Under the pieces are notes generated by a model. That model was given only the letters and a program-made list of their open reading frames with translations, had not been told where the DNA came from and did no database searches. Both the position numbers and the translations under genes were made by a program. This document shows, one piece after another, positions 56,475 to 64,000 of a stretch of DNA of 64,000 bases (position 1 is its first letter; the number at the start of each line of letters is the position of its first letter). The DNA comes from Bifidobacterium miconisargentati (GTDB lineage: Bacteria > Actinomycetota > Actinomycetes > Actinomycetales > Bifidobacteriaceae): the NCBI RefSeq assembly GCF_019331675.1, contig NZ_JAHBBJ010000013.1, forward strand, positions 1 through 64,000, written 5' to 3'.

Positions 56475-56505
56475 TTATCCACATACTTATCCACATCTAT
56501 CCACA
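56475..56505 (+). promoter_or_regulatory. Three phased DnaA boxes
   Basis: TTATCCACA at 56475-56483 and 56487-56495, and a one-mismatch copy CTATCCACA at 56497-56505. All have the same orientation with starts 12 and 10 bp apart, i.e. on one face of the helix. They lie just after the left repeat array and about 85 bp before the likely start of the next gene. Confidence 0.75.
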
Positions 56506-56588
56506 ATTCAGCACTTTGCTGAGAAGCTGCACCCACATTGGCCGCTCCGCCTTTCCCGAGAGGCATTCGCCGGCATATGGTCATTGCC

Positions 56589-57551
56589 ATGAAACATCAC
56601 AAAGTCGTGGAAACGTTAATGCAACAGGCCGAAACAGAACGCCGCTGTGCCGTCGGCAAAGACAAAGCTCAGCGTTCCGCATTGGAGCGGCGGGCCAAGG
56701 CACAGGAGCTGAAGCGCGTATTCCCCAATATGTACGTATCACCCACCTATTGGGATTCCCTGAATCCCGCGGAACGATCGACGCATATCGCCCGTACGCT
56801 GCACCTCAAACATCCGAATTGGATATTCGCCGGAATCACCGCGGCGAGCATCCACGGTTTTGACCATCCGTGGATGATGCATGACGGCACCATCGCCATC
56901 GTCGCCCCCGGTAAGGGTGCAGATGCAAGCACCGCCCTGGTGCGGCGAATTTTCATACCGTCATGCACTCCGGCATACGTGGATGGCATTCCCGTGACCG
57001 ACGGAGCCAGAACCGTAGTGGATTGCGGCCTTATGCACGAATTCCGCCTGGCCTTGCCCGTCATCGACTCCGCGCTGGCCAGCGGCGTCGCCGCAAGTGA
57101 CATACTCGCCATCTGCGGCAACTCCCGGAAAGACTGCACAACGGTATTCCGGCTTTTGCATCATGCCAATCCCGCCAGCGAGAATGGCGGCGAATCGCTG
57201 GCTCGCGGCACCATCATCGAAGGCGGATACGCGACTCCGGAAATTCAGCAGACCATCATCGATCCTCAAACCGGCATGGCATATCGGGTGGATTTCATGT
57301 GGAGACTCGCCGACGGCCGCATCATCGTGGGCGAATTTGACGGCACACGAAAATATGTGGATCCGGATATGTCGGGGCGCAAGACCATACAGGGCGTGGT
57401 TCACGATGAAAGGGCACGTGAGGATGCACTACGCCGGGCGAAGGTCGCCACGGTCGTGCGGTTTACATTCGACGACGTGTTGCGTAGACGACCGCTTTGG
57501 AACAAATTACAGACGGCCGGCATACCGAAGACGCGCAGTTTGTGGTTCTGA
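56589..57551 (+). CDS. AbiEi-like / DUF559 nuclease-fold protein
   Basis: A 320-residue protein. The N-terminal part (KELKRVFPNMYVSPTYWDSL-like region, then IFAGITAASIHGF and GIPVTDGARTVVDCGL) resembles AbiEi-type transcriptional antitoxins found alone in many actinobacteria. The C-terminal part has a Vsr/DUF559 nuclease pattern: GGESLARG at about 199, YRVDFMW at about 232, and VGEFDG at about 247, giving Glu, Asp and Glu/Asp in PD-(D/E)XK-like order. TATGGT (56576-56581) ends 7 nt before ATG 56589; ATG 56577 is an alternative. No AbiEii toxin gene is adjacent. It is flanked by 52-bp repeat arrays on both sides; whether it acts on them is unknown. Confidence 0.72.
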   Translation: MKHHKVVETLMQQAETERRCAVGKDKAQRSALERRAKAQELKRVFPNMYVSPTYWDSLNPAERSTHIARTLHLKHPNWIFAGITAASIHGFDHPWMMHDGTIAIVAPGKGADASTALVRRIFIPSCTPAYVDGIPVTDGARTVVDCGLMHEFRLALPVIDSALASGVAASDILAICGNSRKDCTTVFRLLHHANPASENGGESLARGTIIEGGYATPEIQQTIIDPQTGMAYRVDFMWRLADGRIIVGEFDGTRKYVDPDMSGRKTIQGVVHDERAREDALRRAKVATVVRFTFDDVLRRRPLWNKLQTAGIPKTRSLWF

Positions 57552-58050
57552 GGGAAGCATAACGGGGAGTATCTGCCTGATTGGTCACGCCGGGCCAAGG
57601 TGCAGCGAGGCAAGCCAGGCAGAAACCGCACGTAACGCCCCGCGGGAGGTCTGCCAGCGAGGCAAACAAGGCATCATATGCCGGCAATGCCCCACTAGGG
57701 ACTCGTCAGCGGGACGAATCGGGGACCTATTCGCGTTCACGCCCCGCTCAGAATCCGGCAGCGGAGCAGAAGGGGGACCAGCCATCGGCAATCCCCCGCT
57801 GAGCTTCTATCAGCGGGACGGCACAGGGAGCAATCACCATCCTTGCCCCGCAGGATATCCGCTGGCAGGGGCAGAACAGGGGCAGCTGCCCCTTATGCCC
57901 CCATCAGATGCCTATCAACGAGGCGGCATAGGGATCAATTCACCTTTCTTGCTCGGCGGAACAGCCATCAGCAAGCAAGAAAGGACATATCTGTAGAACC
58001 GCGTTTTACCTGCCGTCAGCGCCCGCTCGGCAACACTCAGGAGAGCGAGC
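57551..58050. repeat. 52-bp periodic repeat array, right side (about nine units)
   Basis: Units begin at 57604, 57656, 57708, 57760 and 57812 (exactly 52 bp apart), then about 57865, 57917, 57970 and 58018. A weaker unit starts at the stop codon (57551). The consensus AGCGGGGCAGAACAGG, a variable 17 bp, GCCCCGCT and a variable linker is the same as on the left side. Later units decay. No open frame spans the array. Confidence 0.87.
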
Positions 58051-58064
58051 ACAATACTGAACGG

Positions 58065-58170
58065 CCCTGCTAAGCCAGGATTGACGTGCATCCAATCCGA
58101 CTGCGCCAGCAGATCCTCCGGCAAGGGGCGCCGAGAATAAGGACCACATGTCAATCTTGGTTCAACAGAG
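58065..58170. mobile_element. MITE-like element, copy 2
   Basis: Ends 58065-58087 and 58148-58170 are inverted repeats of 23 bp with six mismatches, mostly transitions. The right end differs from that of copy 1 (48852-48874) at only two positions. 106 bp, non-coding. It abuts the right repeat array. Confidence 0.65.
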
Positions 58171-58271
58171 ACTGCTGAATCCCTCAAACCCCGACGAACT
58201 CGCGGACAGGACACGTCGAGGGTATTGAGCAACGCCTGCTGAAGCATCGAAGAAACAGGCGCCGTATGCCG

Positions 58272-59258
58272 TCACTTCACATCGGCGCGTTGCGTGACGA
58301 TGAGGCCTCCGATCCAGGCGGCGGCGACCCAGGCGAGCAGAATGAGGCCGGACTGCCACCATTCGGGAATCCAGTAGTCCTGCAGGACCGAGACCGAGGA
58401 GACGGCATCGCTGCGGATGCTGCCGCCGAGGAAGTTGTTCATCGCCATGTCGGGCGTGAGGTAGGCCAGGGTGCCGAGCCAGGAGACCTGGCTGACCGCC
58501 ATGGAGACGATGGCCAGTATGGAGGAGAGGACCATGAGCAGTACGACCACCGTGCTCACGCCGCCCACTGTGGAGCGGGTCAGTGCCCCCAATCCCACCG
58601 CCATCAGGGCGATGAGCATGATGATCAGAGGGAAGCCGGCCACGGTGATGGGGATGATGCGCCACTGGTCGTCTTTGAGCGGCGTGACGTCATAGCCTCT
58701 GGCGAACAGCAACAGCATGCCGGATGCCAGCAATATGCCCACGATTCCGGAAGCGAGCGCGTACAGCGCCACGGCAAGCGATTTGCCGACGTAGAACATG
58801 CCGCGTCTGGGATTGGCGGTCAGGCTGGATTGGATGGCGGACGTGGTGTACTCGCTGGTGATGGCCATGACGCCGAAGATGCCGATCACCAGCGCCGCGG
58901 TGCTGCCCGAGGACGCCAGCACGGCCCACAGATCGGCGGCGGCGAGCGGCTTGGGATGGTCAAGCGTTTTGCCGGTGGTGATGTCGATGGTGGCCATGAA
59001 CGTGATGGTCCAGGCACTCAGCGCGGCCATGCCCACCATGAGTGCGGAGGCCAGGCCGAGCAGGATCCAGGTGGAGTTCAGCGATTTGAGCTTGAGCAGC
59101 TCGGCCTTGAGCACGCCGAGAAAGGACAATCGGATACGGCGACTCCAACGGTTGGCGCGGCGTCCGGTTTCACGGGACGAGGCAGGGACACGGTCCCCGG
59201 CCATGGCCGTTTTCTCACCATCCGGATTCAAGGCATCCATCTCCGGGCCGTTCATCAT
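58272..59258 (-). CDS. ABC-2 type exporter permease
   Basis: A 328-residue membrane protein. A charged N-terminal tail of about 50 residues precedes six hydrophobic segments (WILLGLASALMVGMAALSAW, AALVIGIFGVMAITSEY, and others). The motif ITSEYTTSAIQSSLTANPRR at about 138-158 is typical of ABC-2 subunits of the BcrB/bacitracin-resistance type. It overlaps the ATPase gene by 4 bp. The exported compound is unknown. Confidence 0.88.
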   Translation of the reverse strand: MMNGPEMDALNPDGEKTAMAGDRVPASSRETGRRANRWSRRIRLSFLGVLKAELLKLKSLNSTWILLGLASALMVGMAALSAWTITFMATIDITTGKTLDHPKPLAAADLWAVLASSGSTAALVIGIFGVMAITSEYTTSAIQSSLTANPRRGMFYVGKSLAVALYALASGIVGILLASGMLLLFARGYDVTPLKDDQWRIIPITVAGFPLIIMLIALMAVGLGALTRSTVGGVSTVVVLLMVLSSILAIVSMAVSQVSWLGTLAYLTPDMAMNNFLGGSIRSDAVSSVSVLQDYWIPEWWQSGLILLAWVAAAWIGGLIVTQRADVK

Positions 59259-60193
59259 CCGACCTCCTGCGCACGGTATTCGGTTTGGTTATGGGTCAGA
59301 GCCATGTATGCCTCCTCAAGCGAGGCGTGTTCCTCGACGAGTTCGTAGGTGATCAGCCCCGCCTGGGCGAACACGCGGGCGGCGGCCACCAGATCGGCAC
59401 CGGTGATGCGGAACACCTCGCCCATGGGCGGGTCCGCAGGCGTGCGTTGGTCCGGCGTGACGCTGACTCCTTCAGCATTGGCGAAAATCGCCATGAGCTT
59501 GGCCGGTTCGGGTGTGACCACGCGGATGGAACGTGCGGAATGCTCGGCCACGAACCTGCCGACCGTGGTGGTTTCCAGAATGCGTCCCTGGCCGATGATC
59601 ACGAGGTTGTCCGCGGTGAGCGCCACCTCGCTCATCAGGTGCGAGCTCAGAAGCACGGCACGTCCCTGCGAGGCATAGTAGCGGCACAGTTCACGCACCC
59701 ATTTGACGCCTTCCGGGTCGAGTCCGTTGATCGGCTCGTCCAATACCAGGTTATGCGGGTCTCCCAGCAGGGCCGCGGCGATGGACAGCCGCTGGCTCAT
59801 GCCGAGCGAGAAGCGGCCCGCTTTGGTCTTGGCCACGCTGGTCAGGCCGGTCATGTCGATAACCTCGTCCACCCGGCGTCTGGGGATGTTGTTGGTGTAG
59901 GCCAGCGCAAGCAGATGGTCACGGGCCGAACGCGACCGATGCGCCGACTTGGCGTCCAGCACCGCTCCGACGGCACGCATGGGCGCGCGCAGGCTGACGA
60001 ATGGCTTGCCGTCGATCAGCGCATGGCCGTCGTCCGGAGCGATCAGACCGAGCATCGCGCGCATGGTGGTGGATTTGCCGGCACCGTTGGGTCCCAGAAA
60101 ACCGGTGACCTTGCCGTCCTCGGCGGTGAACGTCACGTCACTGAGTGCTTGTTTGGATTTGAACCGTTTACTGAGCCCCTCAACCTCAATCAT
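59255..60193 (-). CDS. ABC exporter ATP-binding protein
   Basis: A 312-residue ATPase of the BcrA/NatA type. Walker A GPNGAGKST is at about residue 34, the signature FSLGMSQRLSIAAALLG at about 129, Walker B LVLDEPINGLDPEG at about 150, and the H-loop LLSSHLM at about 186. The last 90 residues are an accessory domain typical of antibiotic-exporter ATPases. TAGAGT on the minus strand (60200-60205) ends 6 nt before the ATG, suggesting a leaderless operon mRNA. With the overlapping permease it forms a two-gene exporter. Confidence 0.94.
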   Translation of the reverse strand: MIEVEGLSKRFKSKQALSDVTFTAEDGKVTGFLGPNGAGKSTTMRAMLGLIAPDDGHALIDGKPFVSLRAPMRAVGAVLDAKSAHRSRSARDHLLALAYTNNIPRRRVDEVIDMTGLTSVAKTKAGRFSLGMSQRLSIAAALLGDPHNLVLDEPINGLDPEGVKWVRELCRYYASQGRAVLLSSHLMSEVALTADNLVIIGQGRILETTTVGRFVAEHSARSIRVVTPEPAKLMAIFANAEGVSVTPDQRTPADPPMGEVFRITGADLVAAARVFAQAGLITYELVEEHASLEEAYMALTHNQTEYRAQEVG

Positions 60194-60325
60194 GGTTCAA
60201 CTCTAGGCGACAAGCCGGCACCTCGCCAGTGCGACGGCCTGGCTGTCGACGTATGGCTACCCGTTTTGGCACCGTACGCATCGGGGGCAGAACGTTCCGG
60301 TCCGTGCAGATCGGAATCGCCGTGT

Positions 60326-61342
60326 CTATCGGCCGATAACCGCGTGCTGGGCGATCCAGGCGTGCATCGCCACAGCGGCGGCCGCACCGGCGTTGATGGA
60401 ACGGACCGAACCGAATTGGGAGATGTAGACCACGTCGTCGGCCAAGTCGAGAGCCTTCTGGCTCAGACCTGGGCCTTCGGCACCGAACAGGAGCAGGCAG
60501 CGCTTGGGGAAAACGTAGGTTTCCATCGGCACCGCACCGGGAATGATGTCGAGGGCGATGACGCGGGCGGCCTCCAGCTCCTTGATGCGCGCGTCCGCGG
60601 CGGTGAGTTCGGCCAGCGCGGATTGTCTGGCGTCAGGGACCGAGACCGATGCGTGCGTATCAGACGGAACGGGATTGGACGGGAGCGGGGCGACCGATGC
60701 ACTGGCAGCCGCGGCGGGGGTTCGGGCCGGAACGCCGAAATCCCCGGCATCGATGTCCGCCATGAGCCTGTCGTTTTCGGAGATCAGCGATGCGGCCGAG
60801 GGGCGTGGCGTCAGAACCGCGGATTCATGGACGTGTACGGCGGCGGCCGCGGCGCGGGCACGCTCGTAGGCGATTTCGCCGGCGATGCGGTTGCGCCAGC
60901 ATTCCACCAGCTCGGCGATGGACGGGTGATGCTCCACGTGCTGGTAGAGCTCGGTCATCAACGCGCCCTTGCGGTTCCACTTGTGAGGCCCGACGATATG
61001 CACGCGCCTTGCCTGGAAGGCATTGGCGGTGCGCACCATGGAGCCGATGTTGAAGTCGTGGGTCCAGTTCTCCACTGCGACTTCGAAATCATGACGGCCA
61101 CGAACGTCCAGATCGTCCTTGATGGCCTGCACGGACCAATACCGGTATCGGTCGAGCACGTTGCGCCGATCGCCTTCGTTCAGGAGTTCCGTATCGAAAC
61201 GGGAATCGTAGTTGGGTGATGCGGCATCATCCGGACGGGGTTCGTCGGGATGTGTTTCGACCCACGGGCCTACGCCGATTTCACGGAATTCGGGTTCGCC
61301 GGATGCCTTGGCGGCCAGGGAAATCTGATTCGGCGCGTGCAA
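60326..61342 (-). CDS. TrmH/SpoU-family RNA methyltransferase with a long insert
   Basis: Predicted 2'-O-ribose methyltransferase, 338 residues. SPOUT motif 1 is NIGSMVRTANAF at about 95-106, motif 2 LLLFGAEGPGLS at about 283-294, and motif 3 VYISQFGSVRSINAGAAAAVA at about 305-325. About 95 low-complexity Ala/Ser/Pro residues separate motifs 1 and 2. The start is TTG 61342: AGGAGG (61351-61356 on the minus strand) is 8 nt upstream, whereas the GTG at 61366 has no site. The RNA target is unknown. Confidence 0.87.
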   Translation of the reverse strand: MHAPNQISLAAKASGEPEFREIGVGPWVETHPDEPRPDDAASPNYDSRFDTELLNEGDRRNVLDRYRYWSVQAIKDDLDVRGRHDFEVAVENWTHDFNIGSMVRTANAFQARRVHIVGPHKWNRKGALMTELYQHVEHHPSIAELVECWRNRIAGEIAYERARAAAAAVHVHESAVLTPRPSAASLISENDRLMADIDAGDFGVPARTPAAAASASVAPLPSNPVPSDTHASVSVPDARQSALAELTAADARIKELEAARVIALDIIPGAVPMETYVFPKRCLLLFGAEGPGLSQKALDLADDVVYISQFGSVRSINAGAAAAVAMHAWIAQHAVIGR

Positions 61343-61373
61343 GCCGCATACCTCCTGTGATTGCACATCATGG

Positions 61374-61396
61374 TTTTCGCCAGAATCAGGCGAAAA
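61374..61396. terminator. Bidirectional hairpin between the TrmH-family and PyrE-like genes
   Basis: TTTTCGCC (61374-61381) and GGCGAAAA (61389-61396) with a 7-nt loop. It lies just upstream of the TrmH-family start. Confidence 0.6.
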
Positions 61397-61417
61397 GTAT
61401 TGGAAAACCGTTGGTAT

Positions 61418-61479
61418 TAGGCGGATTCCCGGAGAGACACGATTAACGAGGGCACTCTCTCAGGAAAACAATCCGCCTA
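61418..61479. terminator. Long stem-loop after the PyrE-like gene
   Basis: TAGGCGGATT (61418-61427) pairs with AATCCGCCTA (61470-61479), with GAGAG/CTCTC inside. It follows the PyrE-like stop by about 40 bp on the minus strand. Confidence 0.6.
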
Positions 61480-61520
61480 TGACAGATGAAATCTGCTCAA
61501 TCGAAACCGGCAACGACGAA

Positions 61521-62150
61521 TTACCGCAGCTCGGATTCGTCGAAGACCTGGACGAAGGGCAGGATGTGGCTCTCGCCGGTGGAGGGGTTGATGACGTCGA
61601 TGTTCTTCGCGCCGCCGCCGACCAGCGAGGCGATGGCCACCACAGAGGCGCCCAGCTGTTCCACCACGCCGAAATCGAGGCTCAGCTCGTTGCCGTTGCG
61701 CAGGGTAACCAGGGAGCTGGTCTGCACATATGACTTCTCGGACAACCATGCGTCCAGCAGCACCACACGGCGGCCTTCGATGGACGGCCCCTTGATGGAC
61801 GGATAGACGAAGTCCATGACGAATCCGTCCAGGTCCTCGCCGCGGGAGGCGGCTGCCTGCATCATCGCGGAGACCATCGGCACGGCGGCGGCGGTCAGGG
61901 CGCCAACCGCGTCGAAGTCGTCCACCGAGTAGCCGGCGTCCTCAAGGGCGTCGAGCAGCACATGGCCCATCACCACGGCCGCGCGGTGGTCGAAGGTCAC
62001 GGCGGCCAGTTCGGAGAAGGGACGGCCCACCACGTGCTCTTTGAGCAGGGAGGCCAGCTGCTCGCGCGGGTCAAGCATGGCGAAATCGGTGGCGTTCTTC
62101 GAGGCGGCAAGGTCCGGGGTGCCGGTACGGCGGAATCCAGATTCAGTCAT
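61521..62150 (-). CDS. PyrE-like phosphoribosyltransferase-fold protein
   Basis: A 209-residue protein with the length and order of strands of orotate phosphoribosyltransferase: FDAVGALTAAAVPMVSAM near residue 78 and VVLLDAWLSEKSYVQTSSLV at about 123-142. The PRPP-binding loop normally reads VVxDDVxTTG; here it is VVLLDAWLSEKS, so the acidic pair and the TTG are missing. It may bind rather than convert substrate, or be a regulator. No other pyrimidine genes are near. Confidence 0.68.
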   Translation of the reverse strand: MTESGFRRTGTPDLAASKNATDFAMLDPREQLASLLKEHVVGRPFSELAAVTFDHRAAVVMGHVLLDALEDAGYSVDDFDAVGALTAAAVPMVSAMMQAAASRGEDLDGFVMDFVYPSIKGPSIEGRRVVLLDAWLSEKSYVQTSSLVTLRNGNELSLDFGVVEQLGASVVAIASLVGGGAKNIDVINPSTGESHILPFVQVFDESELR

Positions 62151-62218
62151 GTTCCCAGACTATCGCCTGAGGGGGTCAGGGATGGGCTGGAACCCGGCCG
62201 CAATCGGAACACGTCGGC

Positions 62219-63658
62219 TCAGTCTTTGGCGTTATCGGACGAATCGGAGTCCGAGGGCGCAACCTCGGGCGCGGCGAGCTCGTTGATGTTGCCCGATTCG
62301 GATTCGATGAGCGGCACTTCGCCGATGATCTTGGTGGGCTCGATCTTCTGCAGCTTGCGCGCCGTGGGCAGCACGCGCTTCTCCAGACTGGCGGCGAACT
62401 TGTTATAGGCGCCGACCGTCTTGGAGATCTGCGTGCCGAGCTTGGTGGCGTAATCGCCCAGCACGGCGAAACGGTCGTACAGTTCACGGGACAGATCGAA
62501 CAGCTGCTTGGCGTCATCGGTCAGGGACTGCTGCTGCCAGGCATACGCCACGGACTTCAGCACAGCCCACAGCGTGACCGGCGAAGTGAGCGCCACCTTG
62601 CGGGAGAAGGCGTCGTCCATCAGCGTGGAGTCGGCTTCGAGCGCGGCCTGAAGCAATGCCTCGTTGGGGATGAACGCCACCACGAAGTCCGGGGCCGTGT
62701 CGAAGGCGTTCCAGTAGGCCTTCTCGCCGAGGGCACGCACATGCTCGCGCAGCGCCTTGGCATGCGAACGCAGCAGCTCGTCTCGCCGCGCCAATTCTTC
62801 CGGACTAGCGGTTTCCGGAATCTCGCAGGCGCGCTGGTAATCGGCGTACGGCACCTTGGCGTCAATCGGAATGGTCTTGCCGCCCGGAAGGTGGACAATC
62901 ATATCCGGTCGCAGCGTGCGGCCGTCCGCACCGGTGACCACCACCTGCGTATCGAAGTCCACATGTTCCAGAAGTCCCGCGGATTCCACGATGTTCTTCA
63001 GCTGGGCCTCACCCCAAGCGCCACGCACCTTGTTGTTGCGCAGCGCGGCGGACAGGGAGCTGGTCTCCTTGTCCAAGCGAGCCTGCTGATCATTGAGCCC
63101 CTTGAGCTGGGCCCCGAGGGCGCCCATCTCCTGCTTGCGGCCCTCCTCGATCTGCGTGACCTTGTTCTGCAGCGCATCGAGGTTCTTGGCGACCGGAGCC
63201 AGCGCCTCCAGCACCTTGCTCTGTTCCTGGAGCCGCGCCTCCTGCTCGCGTCGCTTCGTTTCCGCGGCCTCCGCTTCGGCACGACGACGTTCCTCGGCAG
63301 CCTTGGCCTCAGCCTGGCGACGTTCCTCGGCCTCGGCAGCGGCGCGCTCACGCTCATGCTGGATGCGAATCTGCTCGGCCTGCTGCGCTTGTGCCAACTG
63401 CGACTTCACGAACGCCAACTGGCGTTCCGCACCTTCCATCTGAGCACGGGCGGCGGCTTTCACGGCATGCAGCTCGGCGATTTCGGATCGGGCGGACTCC
63501 AATGCGGCGCGCGCCTCCTCCAATTCCTCGGCCTTGGCACCGCGGGCCATCTCCTGGCCCTTGTTCCGCCCCAGCAGGAATCCGGCGGCGAGTCCCATCA
63601 CGACTCCGACCACCAGTACCAGCACCACAATTACTACGGTTCCCATTTGTTCAGACAT
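62219..63658 (-). CDS. rmuC: DNA recombination protein RmuC
   Basis: A 479-residue protein of the RmuC family, which limits sequence inversions at inverted repeats. An N-terminal transmembrane helix (VVIVVLVLVVGVVMGLAAGFLLG) is followed by a coiled coil of about 160 residues rich in Ala/Glu/Arg, then the nuclease-like RmuC core (GAWGEAQLKNIVESAGL, DMIVHLPGGKTIPIDAKVPYADYQRACE, and VVAFIPNEALLQAALEAD). ATG 63658 is chosen: GATACT on the minus strand ends 7 nt before it and there is no Shine-Dalgarno. The C-terminal acidic tail is extra. Confidence 0.93.
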   Translation of the reverse strand: MSEQMGTVVIVVLVLVVGVVMGLAAGFLLGRNKGQEMARGAKAEELEEARAALESARSEIAELHAVKAAARAQMEGAERQLAFVKSQLAQAQQAEQIRIQHERERAAAEAEERRQAEAKAAEERRRAEAEAAETKRREQEARLQEQSKVLEALAPVAKNLDALQNKVTQIEEGRKQEMGALGAQLKGLNDQQARLDKETSSLSAALRNNKVRGAWGEAQLKNIVESAGLLEHVDFDTQVVVTGADGRTLRPDMIVHLPGGKTIPIDAKVPYADYQRACEIPETASPEELARRDELLRSHAKALREHVRALGEKAYWNAFDTAPDFVVAFIPNEALLQAALEADSTLMDDAFSRKVALTSPVTLWAVLKSVAYAWQQQSLTDDAKQLFDLSRELYDRFAVLGDYATKLGTQISKTVGAYNKFAASLEKRVLPTARKLQKIEPTKIIGEVPLIESESGNINELAAPEVAPSDSDSSDNAKD

Positions 63659-63780
63659 GGTTCCCAGTATCGCATTGTTTGAGAAGGACGGTAAAATTTT
63701 TCCCTTCACACCGGAATCACGCCGTTTTCAGGCCTCTCGCCGAGATTCCGGCGCTCAGAAGGTAGAAGAAACCCCATCCA

Positions 63781-64000
63781 TCAGGACTTGACGAGACGGG
63801 CGATGGCGGCGGAGGCCTCGGCGAGCTTCTCATCGGCCACGGGACCACCCTCGGCGGAGGCCTGACGCACGCAATGGTTGAGGTGGTCGTCCAACAGCAG
63901 CAACGCCACGGATTTCAACGCGGAATTCGAGGCGGAAATCTGCGTGAGGATGTCGATGCAGTACTTGTCGTCCTCCACCATCTGCTCGATGGCGCGCACC
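63781..64000 (-). CDS. csoR: CsoR-type copper-sensing repressor (5' end outside the window)
   Basis: The last 73 residues of a DUF156 metal-sensing repressor. RAIEQMVEDDKYCIDILTQISA carries the first copper-ligand Cys; DDHLNHC carries the His and second Cys at the expected H-x3-C spacing, the CsoR copper triad. The N-terminal helix with the DNA-binding basic residues is beyond base 64000, so the start is not seen. CsoR represses copper efflux genes, which may lie just outside. Confidence 0.85.
   Translation of the reverse strand, partial: VRAIEQMVEDDKYCIDILTQISASNSALKSVALLLLDDHLNHCVRQASAEGGPVADEKLAEASAAIARLVKS

Larger units (their letters stand above)
56032..56588. other. Gene-free region upstream of the AbiEi/DUF559-like gene
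   Basis: It holds, in order, the divergent gatC promoter, a G+C-rich stretch, the first 52-bp repeat array (56189-56446) and the DnaA-box cluster (56475-56505). No credible gene is present. Confidence 0.7.

Noticed and set aside
56189..58050. The 52-bp arrays as a CRISPR locus
   Set aside because: Repeats are degenerate and split into two short conserved blocks; there is no long identical repeat, no unique full-length spacer pattern, and no cas gene nearby.

Overview
The window looks like the chromosome of a high-GC actinobacterium, most likely Bifidobacterium. The pointers are the gene families and their order: plsC-gpsA-ddl, an atpBEFHAGDC operon preceded by metA, GlgE, a GlnR-type regulator, NucS, Rho with a huge basic/acidic N-terminus, gatCAB, and an actinobacterial-type initiator tRNA. 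This identification rests on recalled family resemblance, not on a search.

Layout. 1-2547: aspartase and an MscS channel. 2602-8171: a CPBP protease and a four-gene ABC importer (binding protein, two permeases, ATPase), all on the minus strand. 8464-13487: ddl, gpsA, an acyltransferase, RidA and a glycerophosphodiesterase-like protein, also minus. 13500-14310: a gene-free stretch with a 63-bp periodic hairpin array and tRNA-Arg(CCG). 14309-20324: CYTH protein, YbbN-like thioredoxin, a lipoprotein/membrane protein pair, FKBP isomerase and NucS. 20603-27670: the F1Fo ATP synthase operon. 28137-29177: metA. 29651-32150: initiator tRNA and an AT-rich island with an orphan BrnA antitoxin, a BrnT remnant and a surface protein. 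32398-43472: GlgE, pyrophosphatase, MntP, a membrane protein, GlnR, endonuclease III, a peptide-binding-type protein and ValRS, all on the plus strand. 43655-56031: secreted protein, chorismate mutase, Rho, a FAD amine-oxidase/UDP-galactopyranose-mutase-like enzyme, DUF2469, GNAT and gatCAB, all minus. 56189-58170: an AbiEi/DUF559-like gene flanked on both sides by 52-bp periodic repeats, with DnaA boxes upstream and a MITE-like element downstream. 58272-64000: an ABC-2 exporter pair, TrmH-family methyltransferase, PyrE-like protein, RmuC and the C-terminal part of a CsoR-type regulator.

Most of the window is core metabolism and information processing. The unusual content is non-coding. Two 52-bp-period arrays of hairpin units flank a nuclease-like gene. 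A 63-bp-period hairpin array lies next to a tRNA. There are two clusters of DnaA boxes away from any dnaA gene, two related small inverted-repeat elements, and a scattered palindrome family of the GGCTCCCCTC type. At least ten genes have a TAnnnT-like hexamer ending 6-8 nt before the start codon with no Shine-Dalgarno sequence, suggesting leaderless mRNAs. The first 75 bases are an exact reverse complement of bases 123-197, so the left edge of the window is probably an assembly or library fold-back.
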